Assembly: GCA_022828105.1 (NCBI GenBank)
Contig: JAJEJC010000009.1
Location: 108,580 to 172,579 of the forward strand
DNA: 64,000 bases
Source: Dehalococcoidia bacterium
GTDB lineage: Bacteria > Chloroflexota > Dehalococcoidia > Bin125
Direction of reading: 5' to 3'
Shown here: one piece after another, positions 1 to 9,200 of the stretch
Layout of the letters: every line of letters begins with the position of its first letter
Numbering within the stretch: the first letter of the stretch is position 1
Made by a program: the position numbers and the translations under genes
Notes under the pieces: model-generated
What the model saw: the letters and a program-made list of their open reading frames with translations, nothing else
Told to the model about the DNA's origin: nothing
The model's database searches: none

Positions 1-404
1 TGTCTGCTCGGCTCGCCGGAGACGGGCTCCGGCAGCGGTTCCAGTTCAAGACCAAGCGCACGGTGGAACTCGTCAACCGAGAGCGCGTGGACGACGACGG
101 CGACGAGCTCGACGTAGCGGTCCTCGGTCATGCCCTGGGCCGCGACGATTTCGTCGTACCACTCGCGGCTGAGGTTGGCGTTGTCGACGACCAGCTTCTG
201 GATCGCGTGGACAGCCGCCTCCGGCAGCAGCTCGCTGCGGGCGGCCTCAAAGTCCCGAGCGGCGCGGCCGATTCGAGCGATCTCGACTCGCTCCGCGCCG
301 GTCCACCAGCGGCCGGGACGAGCGATCATGTTCCAGCTCATCCGCTGGGACGCGATCGTCTTCTCGCGGATGGGCAGGTCGACGCCCGCGTACTCGAATG
401 CCAT
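1..404 (-). CDS. Carboxymuconolactone decarboxylase/AhpD-like (alkylhydroperoxidase family) protein, C-terminus truncated by window edge
   Basis: Reverse-strand open frame from CAT at 402-404 (MAFEYAGVDLPIREKTIASQRMSWNMIARPGRWWTG...), no stop before position 1, so absent from ORF track; all-helical AhpD-like composition. Confidence 0.5.
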   Translation of the reverse strand, partial: MAFEYAGVDLPIREKTIASQRMSWNMIARPGRWWTGAERVEIARIGRAARDFEAARSELLPEAAVHAIQKLVVDNANLSREWYDEIVAAQGMTEDRYVELVAVVVHALSVDEFHRALGLELEPLPEPVSGEPSR

Positions 405-481
405 CTATTCACCTCGCCGCCTGTCGAGAAGAGTAGCGTTTAGCGGACGTATCTCCGCGAACGCAAACAGGAGCAGGCAAG

Positions 482-1273
482 ATGGCTCAGACACTGGATG
501 TCACCGGCGGTCAGTTGGTCTACGACGAGTTCGGCGAGGGCCCGGAGACGATCGTCTTCGTCCACGGCGCGGGCGGCAATCATCTGAGCTGGTGGCAGCA
601 GATCCCGGTCTACCGCGAGCGCTTCCGCTGCGTGACATACGAGGTGCGAGGTTGGGGCCAGAGCCGCGACGACTCCGGCGAGGGGCGCAGGGCATTCGCC
701 CGCGATCTGGGTGAACTAATGGATGCGCTCGGTATTGCCGAGGCAGTGCTGGTCGGCCAATCAATGGGCGGATTCACGATCCTGCCCTTTGCTGTGCGCA
801 ATCCACAGCGCGTGCGCGGCCTGTTGATGGCCGACACCTTTCTCGGCATTGACGCGCCGGAGCTGATCGAGGAGATGCGCCAGGCGGTGCAGGCGGCCCA
901 GGACAACCAGGAGAGCGGCGGGCTGACGCGCATGGTCGGCCCGGCCTACCTGCGGCGCAATCCGAACGGCGTGTTTCTCTACAACCAGATTCGGGGGCTG
1001 AATCCGCCGCCCGATCCCAGTCAGTCGCTCTCCTTCGGGCAGGACGACGGCGCGGTCGCGAAGGCTGAACTGAGCGCGCTGACCATGCCGGTCTTCTTCC
1101 TGGCCGGGGCCGAGGACGCGATCATCCCGGCCGAACTGATCGAACGCGCCGCCGAGATGGTGCCCGGCGCGCAGTACTTCCAGATTCCCCTGGCGGGACA
1201 CAGCGTCTACTGGGAACAACCCGAAGACTTCAACCGCATCCTTGACGCGCTGCTGGCCGAGGCGTTCGCCTGA
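482..1273 (+). CDS. Alpha/beta hydrolase
   Basis: VFVHGAGGNHLSWW oxyanion region, GQSMGG nucleophile elbow, C-terminal GHSVYWEQPEDF His. Confidence 0.9.
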   Translation: MAQTLDVTGGQLVYDEFGEGPETIVFVHGAGGNHLSWWQQIPVYRERFRCVTYEVRGWGQSRDDSGEGRRAFARDLGELMDALGIAEAVLVGQSMGGFTILPFAVRNPQRVRGLLMADTFLGIDAPELIEEMRQAVQAAQDNQESGGLTRMVGPAYLRRNPNGVFLYNQIRGLNPPPDPSQSLSFGQDDGAVAKAELSALTMPVFFLAGAEDAIIPAELIERAAEMVPGAQYFQIPLAGHSVYWEQPEDFNRILDALLAEAFA

Positions 1274-1321
1274 GCGGAGCGCTGGTAGCCTCAATACAGT
1301 TCGCGCGAGTTCGAGACGAGG

Positions 1322-2149
1322 ATGCCCGTGACCTACCACGAAGTGATCTATGAGCCCGGACCCGTGGCTCGGGTGATCATGAGTCGACCCGAATACCGCA
1401 ATGCGCAGTCGCGCCTGCTGTTGGAGGAGATCGACGCCGCGTTCCAGGAGGCGGTTGACGATCCTGAGGTGCTGGTGATCGTGCTGTCGGGCAACGGGCC
1501 CGACTTCTCGGCCGGGCACGATCTGGGCTCGCCGCCGGAGCTGGCCGACCGCGAAATCCGCGGTTGGGACGAGGATTTCGTCGGCGTCTACGACCGTCAG
1601 CGCGACACGCGGATCACCAACACGATGCGCTGGCGCAACATTCCCAAGCCGACGATCGCGATGGTCCACGGCCGGTGCATCTTCGGCGGCTGGATGGTGG
1701 CCGCCTCAATGGACCTGATCTTCGCCTCGGACGACGCGCTGTTTCTGCCCTCGCACACACAGTACTTCTCCGCGCCCTGGGACCTGGGCGTTCGCAAGGC
1801 GAAGGAGATCCTGTTCCAGAACCGCTTCATTCCCGCGCGGGAAGCGCAGGAGCTGGGCTTCGTCAACCAGGTCTATCCGGCCGATGTGCTCGAACGGAAG
1901 ACGCTGGAGTACGCCCGTGAAGTGGCTGAGCGCTCGCCGATGGCGCTGCGTCAGATTAAGCACTCGATCAACAACATGCAGGACGGCCAGGGCTTCACCA
2001 CGCACATCAACGCGAGTTTCATGACCTACGCCGTGGGCGCGCGCTTTGGACAGCCCGATCCGCGCATGATGCAGGGCAAGCGCCAGCTCTCGCCGGTTGC
2101 GGAGGCGCTGGCCAAGCTCAAGCCCTGGCCGCGTTCGCGTCAGGACTGA
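1322..2149 (+). CDS. Enoyl-CoA hydratase/isomerase family protein
   Basis: Crotonase motifs: SRPEYRNAQS, SAGHDLGSP, MVHGRCIFGGWM. Confidence 0.88.
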   Translation: MPVTYHEVIYEPGPVARVIMSRPEYRNAQSRLLLEEIDAAFQEAVDDPEVLVIVLSGNGPDFSAGHDLGSPPELADREIRGWDEDFVGVYDRQRDTRITNTMRWRNIPKPTIAMVHGRCIFGGWMVAASMDLIFASDDALFLPSHTQYFSAPWDLGVRKAKEILFQNRFIPAREAQELGFVNQVYPADVLERKTLEYAREVAERSPMALRQIKHSINNMQDGQGFTTHINASFMTYAVGARFGQPDPRMMQGKRQLSPVAEALAKLKPWPRSRQD

Positions 2150-2163
2150 CGGAGACGCGGACG

Positions 2164-4497
2164 GTGAGCGACGCAGACCTGCTGGCGCATCTGCGGGTCG
2201 TCGAGGTCAGCCGCGACGTTCCGTCGGCTGCCTGCGCGCGCGAGTTCGCTCGCTGGGGCGCAGACGTGCGCTGTTTCGAGGCGCCCGGGTCGCGGCTTCG
2301 CGACGCAGCGCCGACAATCGAGCGCGACGGCGAACGGTACTCGCTGCTGCATCACTCGTTGATGATCGGCAAGACGCCGGCCGCAGGCGACTGGCGGTCG
2401 CAGCTTGACGAGGCCGACGTGCTGGTCAGCGACGCGCCACTCGCCGAACTTGGCGGCATTGCCGAGCAGTTTCCGGCGCTGATTGTTGTCCACTCATCCC
2501 CATTCGGGACGGACGGGCCGTATGCGGACTACCTCGCCGACGATCTGATCGTGCAGGCGCTGTCGGGCTTCATGGGCACCAACGGTTTGGCCGGCCGCGA
2601 ACCGCTTGCCGCGCCGGCCGCGATCATCCCGCGCGCGATCGGCATCCTGGGCGCGGTCGCGGCGTTGGCGGCGCTGCTCGATCGGATGCACTCAGGGCAA
2701 GGCGAATGGATCGAGCTGTCCGCGCAGGAGGCCTGCTCGACCCTGATCATGTCGCTGCGCTCCGAGTTCTCGGGCGTGGCCTTGCCCAGAGTCGGCGGCA
2801 CGCCCGGCTGGGCTGAGGTGATGCAGACCGCTGAGGGCTACATCACGCTCTCGCCCTGGTCGAAGGAGACGCTGCGCAATCTGCCGATCGCCTTCGGCGT
2901 AGAGCCGCCGCCGCCCGAACTGTTGGAGGGTGAGACGCGCTTCGCCGAGCAGCGGCCGTCCAAAGCCTACGTGCGACCGATCATCGAGTCGCTGGATGCT
3001 GAGACGATCTGGACGAAGCTGTCCGAACTGGGCTCGGTCATGGCGATGCACCGCTCGGCGCGGCAGTTGCTCGACGATCCGCAGCTCAGGGCGATTGAGT
3101 TCTTCCACGAAGAAGATGGGCTGACCGGCGCCGGCCGGGCGATGCGCGTGACGAAGAGCGAGCACGAGACGGCGCGGGTCGATCGTTTCGCACAGCGGGC
3201 GCGTCCGAAGTCGAGCACGGGGCCGCTGGACGGCCTGCGCGTGGTCGACTTCACGCATGCCTGGCTGGGTCCGTATGCGACGACGCTGTTGAGCGACCTC
3301 GGTGCCGAGGTGATCAAGGTCGAGGGACCGAAGCGTCCCGACCTCTGGCGCTACGACGCAGCCGAGCCGATGCGCGTCGTGTCGCCGGACGCCCATCCGC
3401 TCAATGTCCGGCCCAACTTCAACATGGCCAATCGGGGCAAGCGCACGGTCTCGATCGCGCTCGACACCGACGAGGGCCGAGCAATCGCGCTGGACCTGAT
3501 CGCGCACGCCGATGTTGTCTTGGAGAACTTCCGTCCGCGGGTGCTTGAGAATCTGCGCCTCACGCACACGCACATGCGCGAAGTAAATCCGCATGTTGCG
3601 CTGGTTTCGTTCTCGGGATTCGGGACCGGCGGTCCATACGACAACTTCCGCGCCAACGGCGGCACGACCGAGGGCAATGCCGGTTGGGACCTGCTCTACG
3701 GCTACGCCGGCGAGGCGCCGTTGATGCTGGGCACGATGCAGGCTGATCCGATCGTGGGCGCGCAGATGGCGGCGTCGGCGCTTGCGGCGGTGCTGGATGC
3801 GCAGCGGACGCAGGCGGCGGTCCATGTCGAGGGATCGATGTTCGAGTCCGCCGTCGCCTACATCGACGAGTACCTGTTGGCCGCATCGGCGGGCGCGGCA
3901 ATGCCCGAGCGCAACGGCAACCGCGTCCCCGGCGCCGCGCCGCATGAGTGCTTCCGCTGCGCCGACGGGGTCGACGGCTCGGACGAGTGGATTGCGATCG
4001 CCGTCCCCGACGACGCGACCTGGCTGCGGCTGGCGCAGATTGCCGGTCTGGATCGTCCAGAGTGGCGCACCGCAGCGGCGCGCAAGGCGGACGAGCGGGC
4101 GTTGGAGCTGGCGCTGACGGACTGGACGCGCGGCTGGGAGGCGCAGACACTGCAGCATCGGCTGCAGGCAATCCGCGTGCCGGCAGCGGCGGTGCATTCG
4201 ACGTTGAGTCACCTTCGAGATCCGCAGCTCGCCGCCCGCGACTGGTGGCTGCATCTCACCCATCCCGACACCGGCACGCGCCAGTACCAGGGATTCCCCT
4301 GGCGGCTGCGGCGTCGGCCGGCGGGCTGCGATCGGCCGGCGCCGAGGATGGGCGAACACACGCTGGAGATCCTGCGCGGCACGCTCGGCTATGGGGACGA
4401 GCGAATCGACGCGCTGCTGGCCGACGGAGTGATCGCCGGTCTGACCGAGAAACGCGCGCCGGGCGAACCTGCGCCGCGGCCGATCAGTCCGCGCTGA
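2164..4497 (+). CDS. CaiB/BaiF (class III) CoA-transferase, tandem two-domain protein
   Basis: C-half LDGLRVVDFTHAWLGPYATTLLSDLGAEVIKVEGP and FRPRVLENLRL..NPHVALVSFSGFGTGGPY; N-half a second, more divergent copy (LRVVEVSRDVPSAACAREFARWGADVRCFEAPGS; SSPFGTDGPYADY). Confidence 0.9.
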   Translation: MSDADLLAHLRVVEVSRDVPSAACAREFARWGADVRCFEAPGSRLRDAAPTIERDGERYSLLHHSLMIGKTPAAGDWRSQLDEADVLVSDAPLAELGGIAEQFPALIVVHSSPFGTDGPYADYLADDLIVQALSGFMGTNGLAGREPLAAPAAIIPRAIGILGAVAALAALLDRMHSGQGEWIELSAQEACSTLIMSLRSEFSGVALPRVGGTPGWAEVMQTAEGYITLSPWSKETLRNLPIAFGVEPPPPELLEGETRFAEQRPSKAYVRPIIESLDAETIWTKLSELGSVMAMHRSARQLLDDPQLRAIEFFHEEDGLTGAGRAMRVTKSEHETARVDRFAQRARPKSSTGPLDGLRVVDFTHAWLGPYATTLLSDLGAEVIKVEGPKRPDLWRYDAAEPMRVVSPDAHPLNVRPNFNMANRGKRTVSIALDTDEGRAIALDLIAHADVVLENFRPRVLENLRLTHTHMREVNPHVALVSFSGFGTGGPYDNFRANGGTTEGNAGWDLLYGYAGEAPLMLGTMQADPIVGAQMAASALAAVLDAQRTQAAVHVEGSMFESAVAYIDEYLLAASAGAAMPERNGNRVPGAAPHECFRCADGVDGSDEWIAIAVPDDATWLRLAQIAGLDRPEWRTAAARKADERALELALTDWTRGWEAQTLQHRLQAIRVPAAAVHSTLSHLRDPQLAARDWWLHLTHPDTGTRQYQGFPWRLRRRPAGCDRPAPRMGEHTLEILRGTLGYGDERIDALLADGVIAGLTEKRAPGEPAPRPISPR

Positions 4498-4504
4498 TCC
4501 GAGC

Positions 4505-5506
4505 TCAGAAGCCGAAGTTCTCGACAAGTCGGCAAGCCTCGGCGACCCAATCTCCGAGTCCGACGCGGCGACCGAGTTCGGGGCGCTCCCACTGCCAGCT
4601 AATCAGGACGAGATGGCGGAGCAGCAGGAACAGGGGCAGCCACGATTCCGCCTCCGTGCTGAACGGTCGGACTTCGCGGTAGCCGGCCATCATCGCCTGG
4701 TAGATGAGGTCGTAGTCGGGACGTTGATCGAGCATGAATAGCGCGACCGCGAGATCGTACTGGTGCCAGCCCCAGCCGGCGTCGTCGAAGTCGAAGATCT
4801 GCAGCGCCCCGTCGGGTCGGACCAGGACGTTGTGCGCGTGCAGATCGGCGTGGATCATGGAATAGGGCCCGTCTTGCGGGTCGAGACCACGCAGCATCTC
4901 GGCGATCGCCCGGCGCGCCTGGCCGAGAATCTCGCGCTGACTCGGCGTCAGTAGGGGGATGTCCCAGAAGCGGCCCCAGAAGGGTTCGCTGCCGACATAG
5001 CCCGGGATGTCGAAGGCGTGCCGTCTGAAGTCGTTGGGCGGCGTCCAGTCGATCGACTGGTTGTGGCAGGCGGCGATGATCCGGCCCATCTCGGCGAAGT
5101 GCGCAGCGACGCGGTTGGGGTCCTGCTCGCGCTCGACCACGCTACTCAGCAGCTCGCCCTCCATCCACTCAACCAGGCCGACGGCTCGGGTTGACTCGCC
5201 GTCGGGCGTGGGAATCGTCGCGTAGCCGGGTCCCGTCAGCGTGCGCACGCCTACAGGCACGTGAACTCCGGCTTTGTTCAGCGCCTCAGTCCAGACCAGT
5301 TCCGACTCCAGCTCCTGCAGCGTGTGATAGCCGGGACGGTGAATGCGCAGCGCGAACGCGCGGGTATCAGGCAAGACCAGCTTGAAGACGGTGTTCTCGC
5401 TGCGCGAGACCAGCTCGATCGCGTCGGGAGCGAGTCCCCAGTGCGGCAATGCGCGCTCGGCGATGTCTTGCAACTCCTCGTTGCTCAGATCGTTGGGTTC
5501 GAGCAT
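4505..5506 (-). CDS. Aminoglycoside phosphotransferase (APH)/homoserine kinase type II-like small-molecule kinase
   Basis: MIHADLHAHNVLVRPDG (Brenner HxDxxxxN) and IFDFDDAGWGWHQYDLA motifs; start ATG at 5506 (MLEPNDLSNEEL). Confidence 0.85.
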   Translation of the reverse strand: MLEPNDLSNEELQDIAERALPHWGLAPDAIELVSRSENTVFKLVLPDTRAFALRIHRPGYHTLQELESELVWTEALNKAGVHVPVGVRTLTGPGYATIPTPDGESTRAVGLVEWMEGELLSSVVEREQDPNRVAAHFAEMGRIIAACHNQSIDWTPPNDFRRHAFDIPGYVGSEPFWGRFWDIPLLTPSQREILGQARRAIAEMLRGLDPQDGPYSMIHADLHAHNVLVRPDGALQIFDFDDAGWGWHQYDLAVALFMLDQRPDYDLIYQAMMAGYREVRPFSTEAESWLPLFLLLRHLVLISWQWERPELGRRVGLGDWVAEACRLVENFGF

Positions 5507-5510
5507 CGAT

Positions 5511-6794
5511 TCAGACCGGTTCGGCGATGGCGGCTTCGAACGCCTCCAGGAACATGTCGGCCTGCTCTCGCATGAGCACGAGCGGCGGGCGGACCTTGAG
5601 CACATTGCCGAACTCGCCGGCGCGACCCATCAGGAATCCGGCCCGGCGTAGCCGATTGACGATGACATCCGCGCCGTCCGGATCGGGCGACTTGCTGTCG
5701 CGGTCGGTGACCCATTCCATGCCGATGAAGAGGCCGTGACCGCGCACGTCGGACATTGGCTCGCAACCTTCTTGCAGGGCGCGCAGATTGTCGATCAGGT
5801 AGCCGCCAACATCGGCGACGCTCTCGACGAGGCGCTCGTCCTCGATCACGCCGAGCACCGCCTCGCCGACGGCGGCCTGCAACGGGCTGGAGGCGAAGGT
5901 GTTGAAGTATCGGGTCTTGTCGCGAAACGTCTCAACCAGTTCGCGCGAGGCGACGACGCCTGCCAGAGGCAGTCCGTTGCCCATCGGCTTGCCCATGCTG
6001 ACGATGTCGGGCGTTACGCCGCTGGTCTCGTAGCCCCACCAGTTGCCCGAGCGGGCGAAGCCGGCCTGGACCTCGTCGCAGATGAACAGTCCGCCGGCCT
6101 CGCGGACCATCTCCGCTGCCCGAGCCATGAATCCGGGCGGGATGTCGGGCAGGCCCTCGTTGGCCAGGATCGAGCAGACCATCATCCCGGCGAAGGGCAC
6201 GCCGTCCTCGGCGAAGCCGTCGATCTCGGCACGAAGGCGAGCGAGATAGGTTTCGGTCAGGGCCTCGTCGTCGAGCCCGTCCCCGATCGGCCGGTAGCGC
6301 TGGGGCACGGGGATCGAGCGGAACTCCCGGTCGCCGTCGCCGCGCAGGCGCGAGAGCTTGCGCACTTCGGTCGAATTGCCGTGATAGGCAGCCTGCGTGT
6401 AGATCAGTCCGCGGCCCTCGGTTGCGGCGCGGGCCATCAGGATGGCGACCTCGTTGGCCTCGGTGCCGCTGCAGGTGAAGACCGCGGTCGTGAGGTGATC
6501 GGCGTGCAGCGAGGTGAGGTGCTCGGCGTAGTCGAGGATGCCTTCGTGCAGGTAACGGGAATGGACGTTGAGCGTCTCGGTCTGCTGCTGCATCGCCTCG
6601 ACCACGCGCGGGTGTGCGTGGCCAACGCAGGGCACGTTGTTGTAGAGGTCGAGGTAGCGCCGCCCGTCGGCGTCGAAGAGCCAGACCCCTTCGCCGCGCA
6701 CGATGTGCACGGGGTCGTCGTAGAAGGTGGCGATGCCCGCCCCCAGCAGCCGCGCGCGCCGTTCGAGCAGGTCTTGGGTGGTTGGTGTGGTCAT
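5511..6794 (-). CDS. Class-III PLP aminotransferase (possible phospholyase subtype)
   Basis: GVWLFDADGRRYLDLYNNVPCVGHAHPRV, FICDEVQAGFARSGNWWGYE, VSMGKPMGNGLPLAGVV (PLP Lys); ATG at 6794. Confidence 0.9.
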   Translation of the reverse strand: MTTPTTQDLLERRARLLGAGIATFYDDPVHIVRGEGVWLFDADGRRYLDLYNNVPCVGHAHPRVVEAMQQQTETLNVHSRYLHEGILDYAEHLTSLHADHLTTAVFTCSGTEANEVAILMARAATEGRGLIYTQAAYHGNSTEVRKLSRLRGDGDREFRSIPVPQRYRPIGDGLDDEALTETYLARLRAEIDGFAEDGVPFAGMMVCSILANEGLPDIPPGFMARAAEMVREAGGLFICDEVQAGFARSGNWWGYETSGVTPDIVSMGKPMGNGLPLAGVVASRELVETFRDKTRYFNTFASSPLQAAVGEAVLGVIEDERLVESVADVGGYLIDNLRALQEGCEPMSDVRGHGLFIGMEWVTDRDSKSPDPDGADVIVNRLRRAGFLMGRAGEFGNVLKVRPPLVLMREQADMFLEAFEAAIAEPV

Positions 6795-6910
6795 GGGCCG
6801 ATTGTCAGTGTTTGCGCGCGCCATCGCAAGCGGCGACTCCTAGACTCGATTCAGAGATCCCGCAATCCGCGTATTCGCCTGGCTGTCTCAGCCTCGGATG
6901 GAGTTGCAGC

Positions 6911-8317
6911 ATGACCGACCAGACCGAAAATCTTGCCTACGCGACGATTGAAGAGCTCGCGCCGCGCATTGCGTCGGGCGAGTTGTCGCCGGTTGCGTTG
7001 ACGCAGGCGCAACTGGAGCGGATCGGCGCGCTGGACGGCCGGCTCAAGAGCTATGCGACGGTGATTGCCGAATCGGCGTTGGCCGAGGCGCAGCGGGCCG
7101 CCGACGAGATTGCAGGGGGCGACTATCGCGGACCGTTGCACGGCGTGCCGATTGCGGTCAAGGACCTCTGCTACACGACCGGCGTCCGCACGATGGGCGG
7201 GACGAAGGTGCTGGAGGACTTCGTCCCCGACTTCGACTCGACGGTCGTCGCTCGCTTCCAGGACGCCGGCGCGGTGCTGCTGGGCAAGCTCAACCTGACC
7301 GAGGGCGCGATGGCGGGCTACAACCGCGCCCGACAGGTGCCGGTCAATCCCTGGGCCGAGGACCGCTGGACGGGCGTCTCGTCGAGCGGCTCGGGCGTGG
7401 CCACGGCGGCCGGGCTCTGCTACGCCTCTCTGGGCAGCGACACGGGCGGCTCGATCCGTGGGCCATCGGCCTCCTGCGGCATCGTCGGACTGAAACCGAC
7501 CTGGGGCCGAGTCAGCCGCTACGGCGTGCTCGACCTGGCGCAGTCGCTCGACCACGTCGGTCCGATGTGCCGCTCGACCTGGGACTGCGCCGCGACGTTT
7601 GAGGTGATCGCCGGCGACGACCCCAACGATCCGACCACGCTGCCCGAGCCGGCTCCGGCGATGCTGGAGCGGATTGACGGCGGCGTCGCAGGGATGCGGA
7701 TCGGCTACGACCGGCGCTACGCGAGCGAGGGCGTGAGCGCGCCGATCGCCGACGCGGTCGCTGAGTCGGTTGAGACACTGGCCTCGCTGGGCGCGGAGAT
7801 CGTCGATGTGACGCTGCCCGACTTCGGGCCGTACATGCCCGATTGGCCGACGCTCTGTTCGGTCGAGGCGCTGTACGCGCACCTTGATCACTATCCGAGC
7901 CGGGCCGGCGACTATGGCAATTGGTTCGGCGCCTGGCTGGAGCGCGGCGCGTCGGTCAGCGCGACCGAGTACGCGGCCGCCTGCATTCGGCGCGAGGAGC
8001 TGCGCGGGCTGTTGGCGCGCTGCTTCGCCGGGATCGACATGCTGGCCTGTCCGGCGCAGGGCACGCTGCCGCACGAGGTGACTGAAGACATGATGTACGA
8101 CGACACGCCGGGCGAGTTCCAGTGGGCGCGGCTACAATACACCGCGCCCTGGGACATGAACCGCGCTCCGTCGCTGACCCTGCCCAACGGCTGGAGCGAG
8201 GAGGGTCTGCCGATCGCGCTGCAGCTCGTGGGACCGCTGGGCAGCGAAGCCGCGCTCTGCCGAGCCGGCTACGCCTACGAGCAGGCAACCGATTTCATGC
8301 GCAACCCGGAGGTGTAG
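6911..8317 (+). CDS. Amidase (amidase signature family)
   Basis: GVPIAVKDLCYTTGVRTMGGTKV; GSDTGGSIRGPSASCGIVGLKPTWGRVSRYGV amidase signature; ATG at 6911 after poorly conserved upstream ORF extension. Confidence 0.93.
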   Translation: MTDQTENLAYATIEELAPRIASGELSPVALTQAQLERIGALDGRLKSYATVIAESALAEAQRAADEIAGGDYRGPLHGVPIAVKDLCYTTGVRTMGGTKVLEDFVPDFDSTVVARFQDAGAVLLGKLNLTEGAMAGYNRARQVPVNPWAEDRWTGVSSSGSGVATAAGLCYASLGSDTGGSIRGPSASCGIVGLKPTWGRVSRYGVLDLAQSLDHVGPMCRSTWDCAATFEVIAGDDPNDPTTLPEPAPAMLERIDGGVAGMRIGYDRRYASEGVSAPIADAVAESVETLASLGAEIVDVTLPDFGPYMPDWPTLCSVEALYAHLDHYPSRAGDYGNWFGAWLERGASVSATEYAAACIRREELRGLLARCFAGIDMLACPAQGTLPHEVTEDMMYDDTPGEFQWARLQYTAPWDMNRAPSLTLPNGWSEEGLPIALQLVGPLGSEAALCRAGYAYEQATDFMRNPEV

Positions 8318-8342
8318 CAGCGCGCAGGGAGAGGGCAACCAG

Positions 8343-9200
8343 ATGTTGCGTCGCACCGTACCGGTACTAGTCGCCCTCGCATTCGTGGCGGCGATCATCG
8401 TTGTGGGAAGGACGGGACTTCGGGCAGAGTCCAGCGAATCTTCGACCGTTCCGACCACTGTCTGGTTGTACGAAGGATGGAACCTGGTCGGCTGGATGGG
8501 TGAAGCGGGTCCGGTCGACGATCTACTCGACCAGGCATCCGAGATCGAAGCCGTATACGCGCAAGCATCGTCGAGGGATGAATCAGGGTCGCTGATCTGG
8601 GAGAAACTGGAGCGCGGAGCGACACGCATCATCGACGGCGGCGAAGCATTGTGGGTACGAGTCTCGGGCGTCACCGGCAGACAGGCGGTTGCATGGAAGC
8701 AAAAGGCGATCCGAGAACTCCCCGATGTCCACCTACCCGCCGGCCAGAGCGCGGTCGTCTGGTCCTGGGACGGCACGCGACGGCTCGGCGCTGCGCTGGG
8801 CCGACTGAAAGATCAACTTTCCCACGCCTACATCTGGGACAAGCGGGATCAGAGATACCACCGGTACTCATCAACGTTTTCCACTCTGGATTGGTGGGAC
8901 TCCGATGTGTTGATTGGCAGCGCGATTCTGGTCCATCTGACGGCGCCGGCGACGTGGGGACCGCCGACGGAGCCGGTTGTCACAAGCTCGCCGACGCTGG
9001 CGGAGCGAGACTGGCAGGTCGTGAGCGACACGGCACTAGCGGTCCACCGGTACTTTCACCGCTGGCTCGGAATCACGCCGCGTGGATTCGAGATCCGCGC
9101 GCGCGACTTCCCGCTGCCCTGTTTGACTGGCGGCAGCACTTACGCCTTGTCGCTAGACGTTCCTTGCCCACACTTGGAGCGGCTCGTCTCGCGCAAGTGA
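8343..9200 (+). CDS. Secreted protein with two GWNLVGW-type repeats and the N-terminal half of a peptidase-like domain (5' part of a possibly frame-disrupted gene)
   Basis: N-terminal hydrophobic signal (MLRRTVPVLVALAFVAAIIVVG); repeats LYEGWNLVGW.../LPAGQSAVVWSW...; ends in TGA overlapping ATG of next ORF (TGATG at 9198-9202). Confidence 0.65.
   Translation: MLRRTVPVLVALAFVAAIIVVGRTGLRAESSESSTVPTTVWLYEGWNLVGWMGEAGPVDDLLDQASEIEAVYAQASSRDESGSLIWEKLERGATRIIDGGEALWVRVSGVTGRQAVAWKQKAIRELPDVHLPAGQSAVVWSWDGTRRLGAALGRLKDQLSHAYIWDKRDQRYHRYSSTFSTLDWWDSDVLIGSAILVHLTAPATWGPPTEPVVTSSPTLAERDWQVVSDTALAVHRYFHRWLGITPRGFEIRARDFPLPCLTGGSTYALSLDVPCPHLERLVSRK

Noticed and set aside
2692-4527. 611-aa minus-strand ORF
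   Set aside because: Antisense shadow of the CoA-transferase; no recognisable motifs.
6614-6910. N-terminal extension of the amidase ORF
   Set aside because: Arg-rich antisense of the aminotransferase; real start at 6911.
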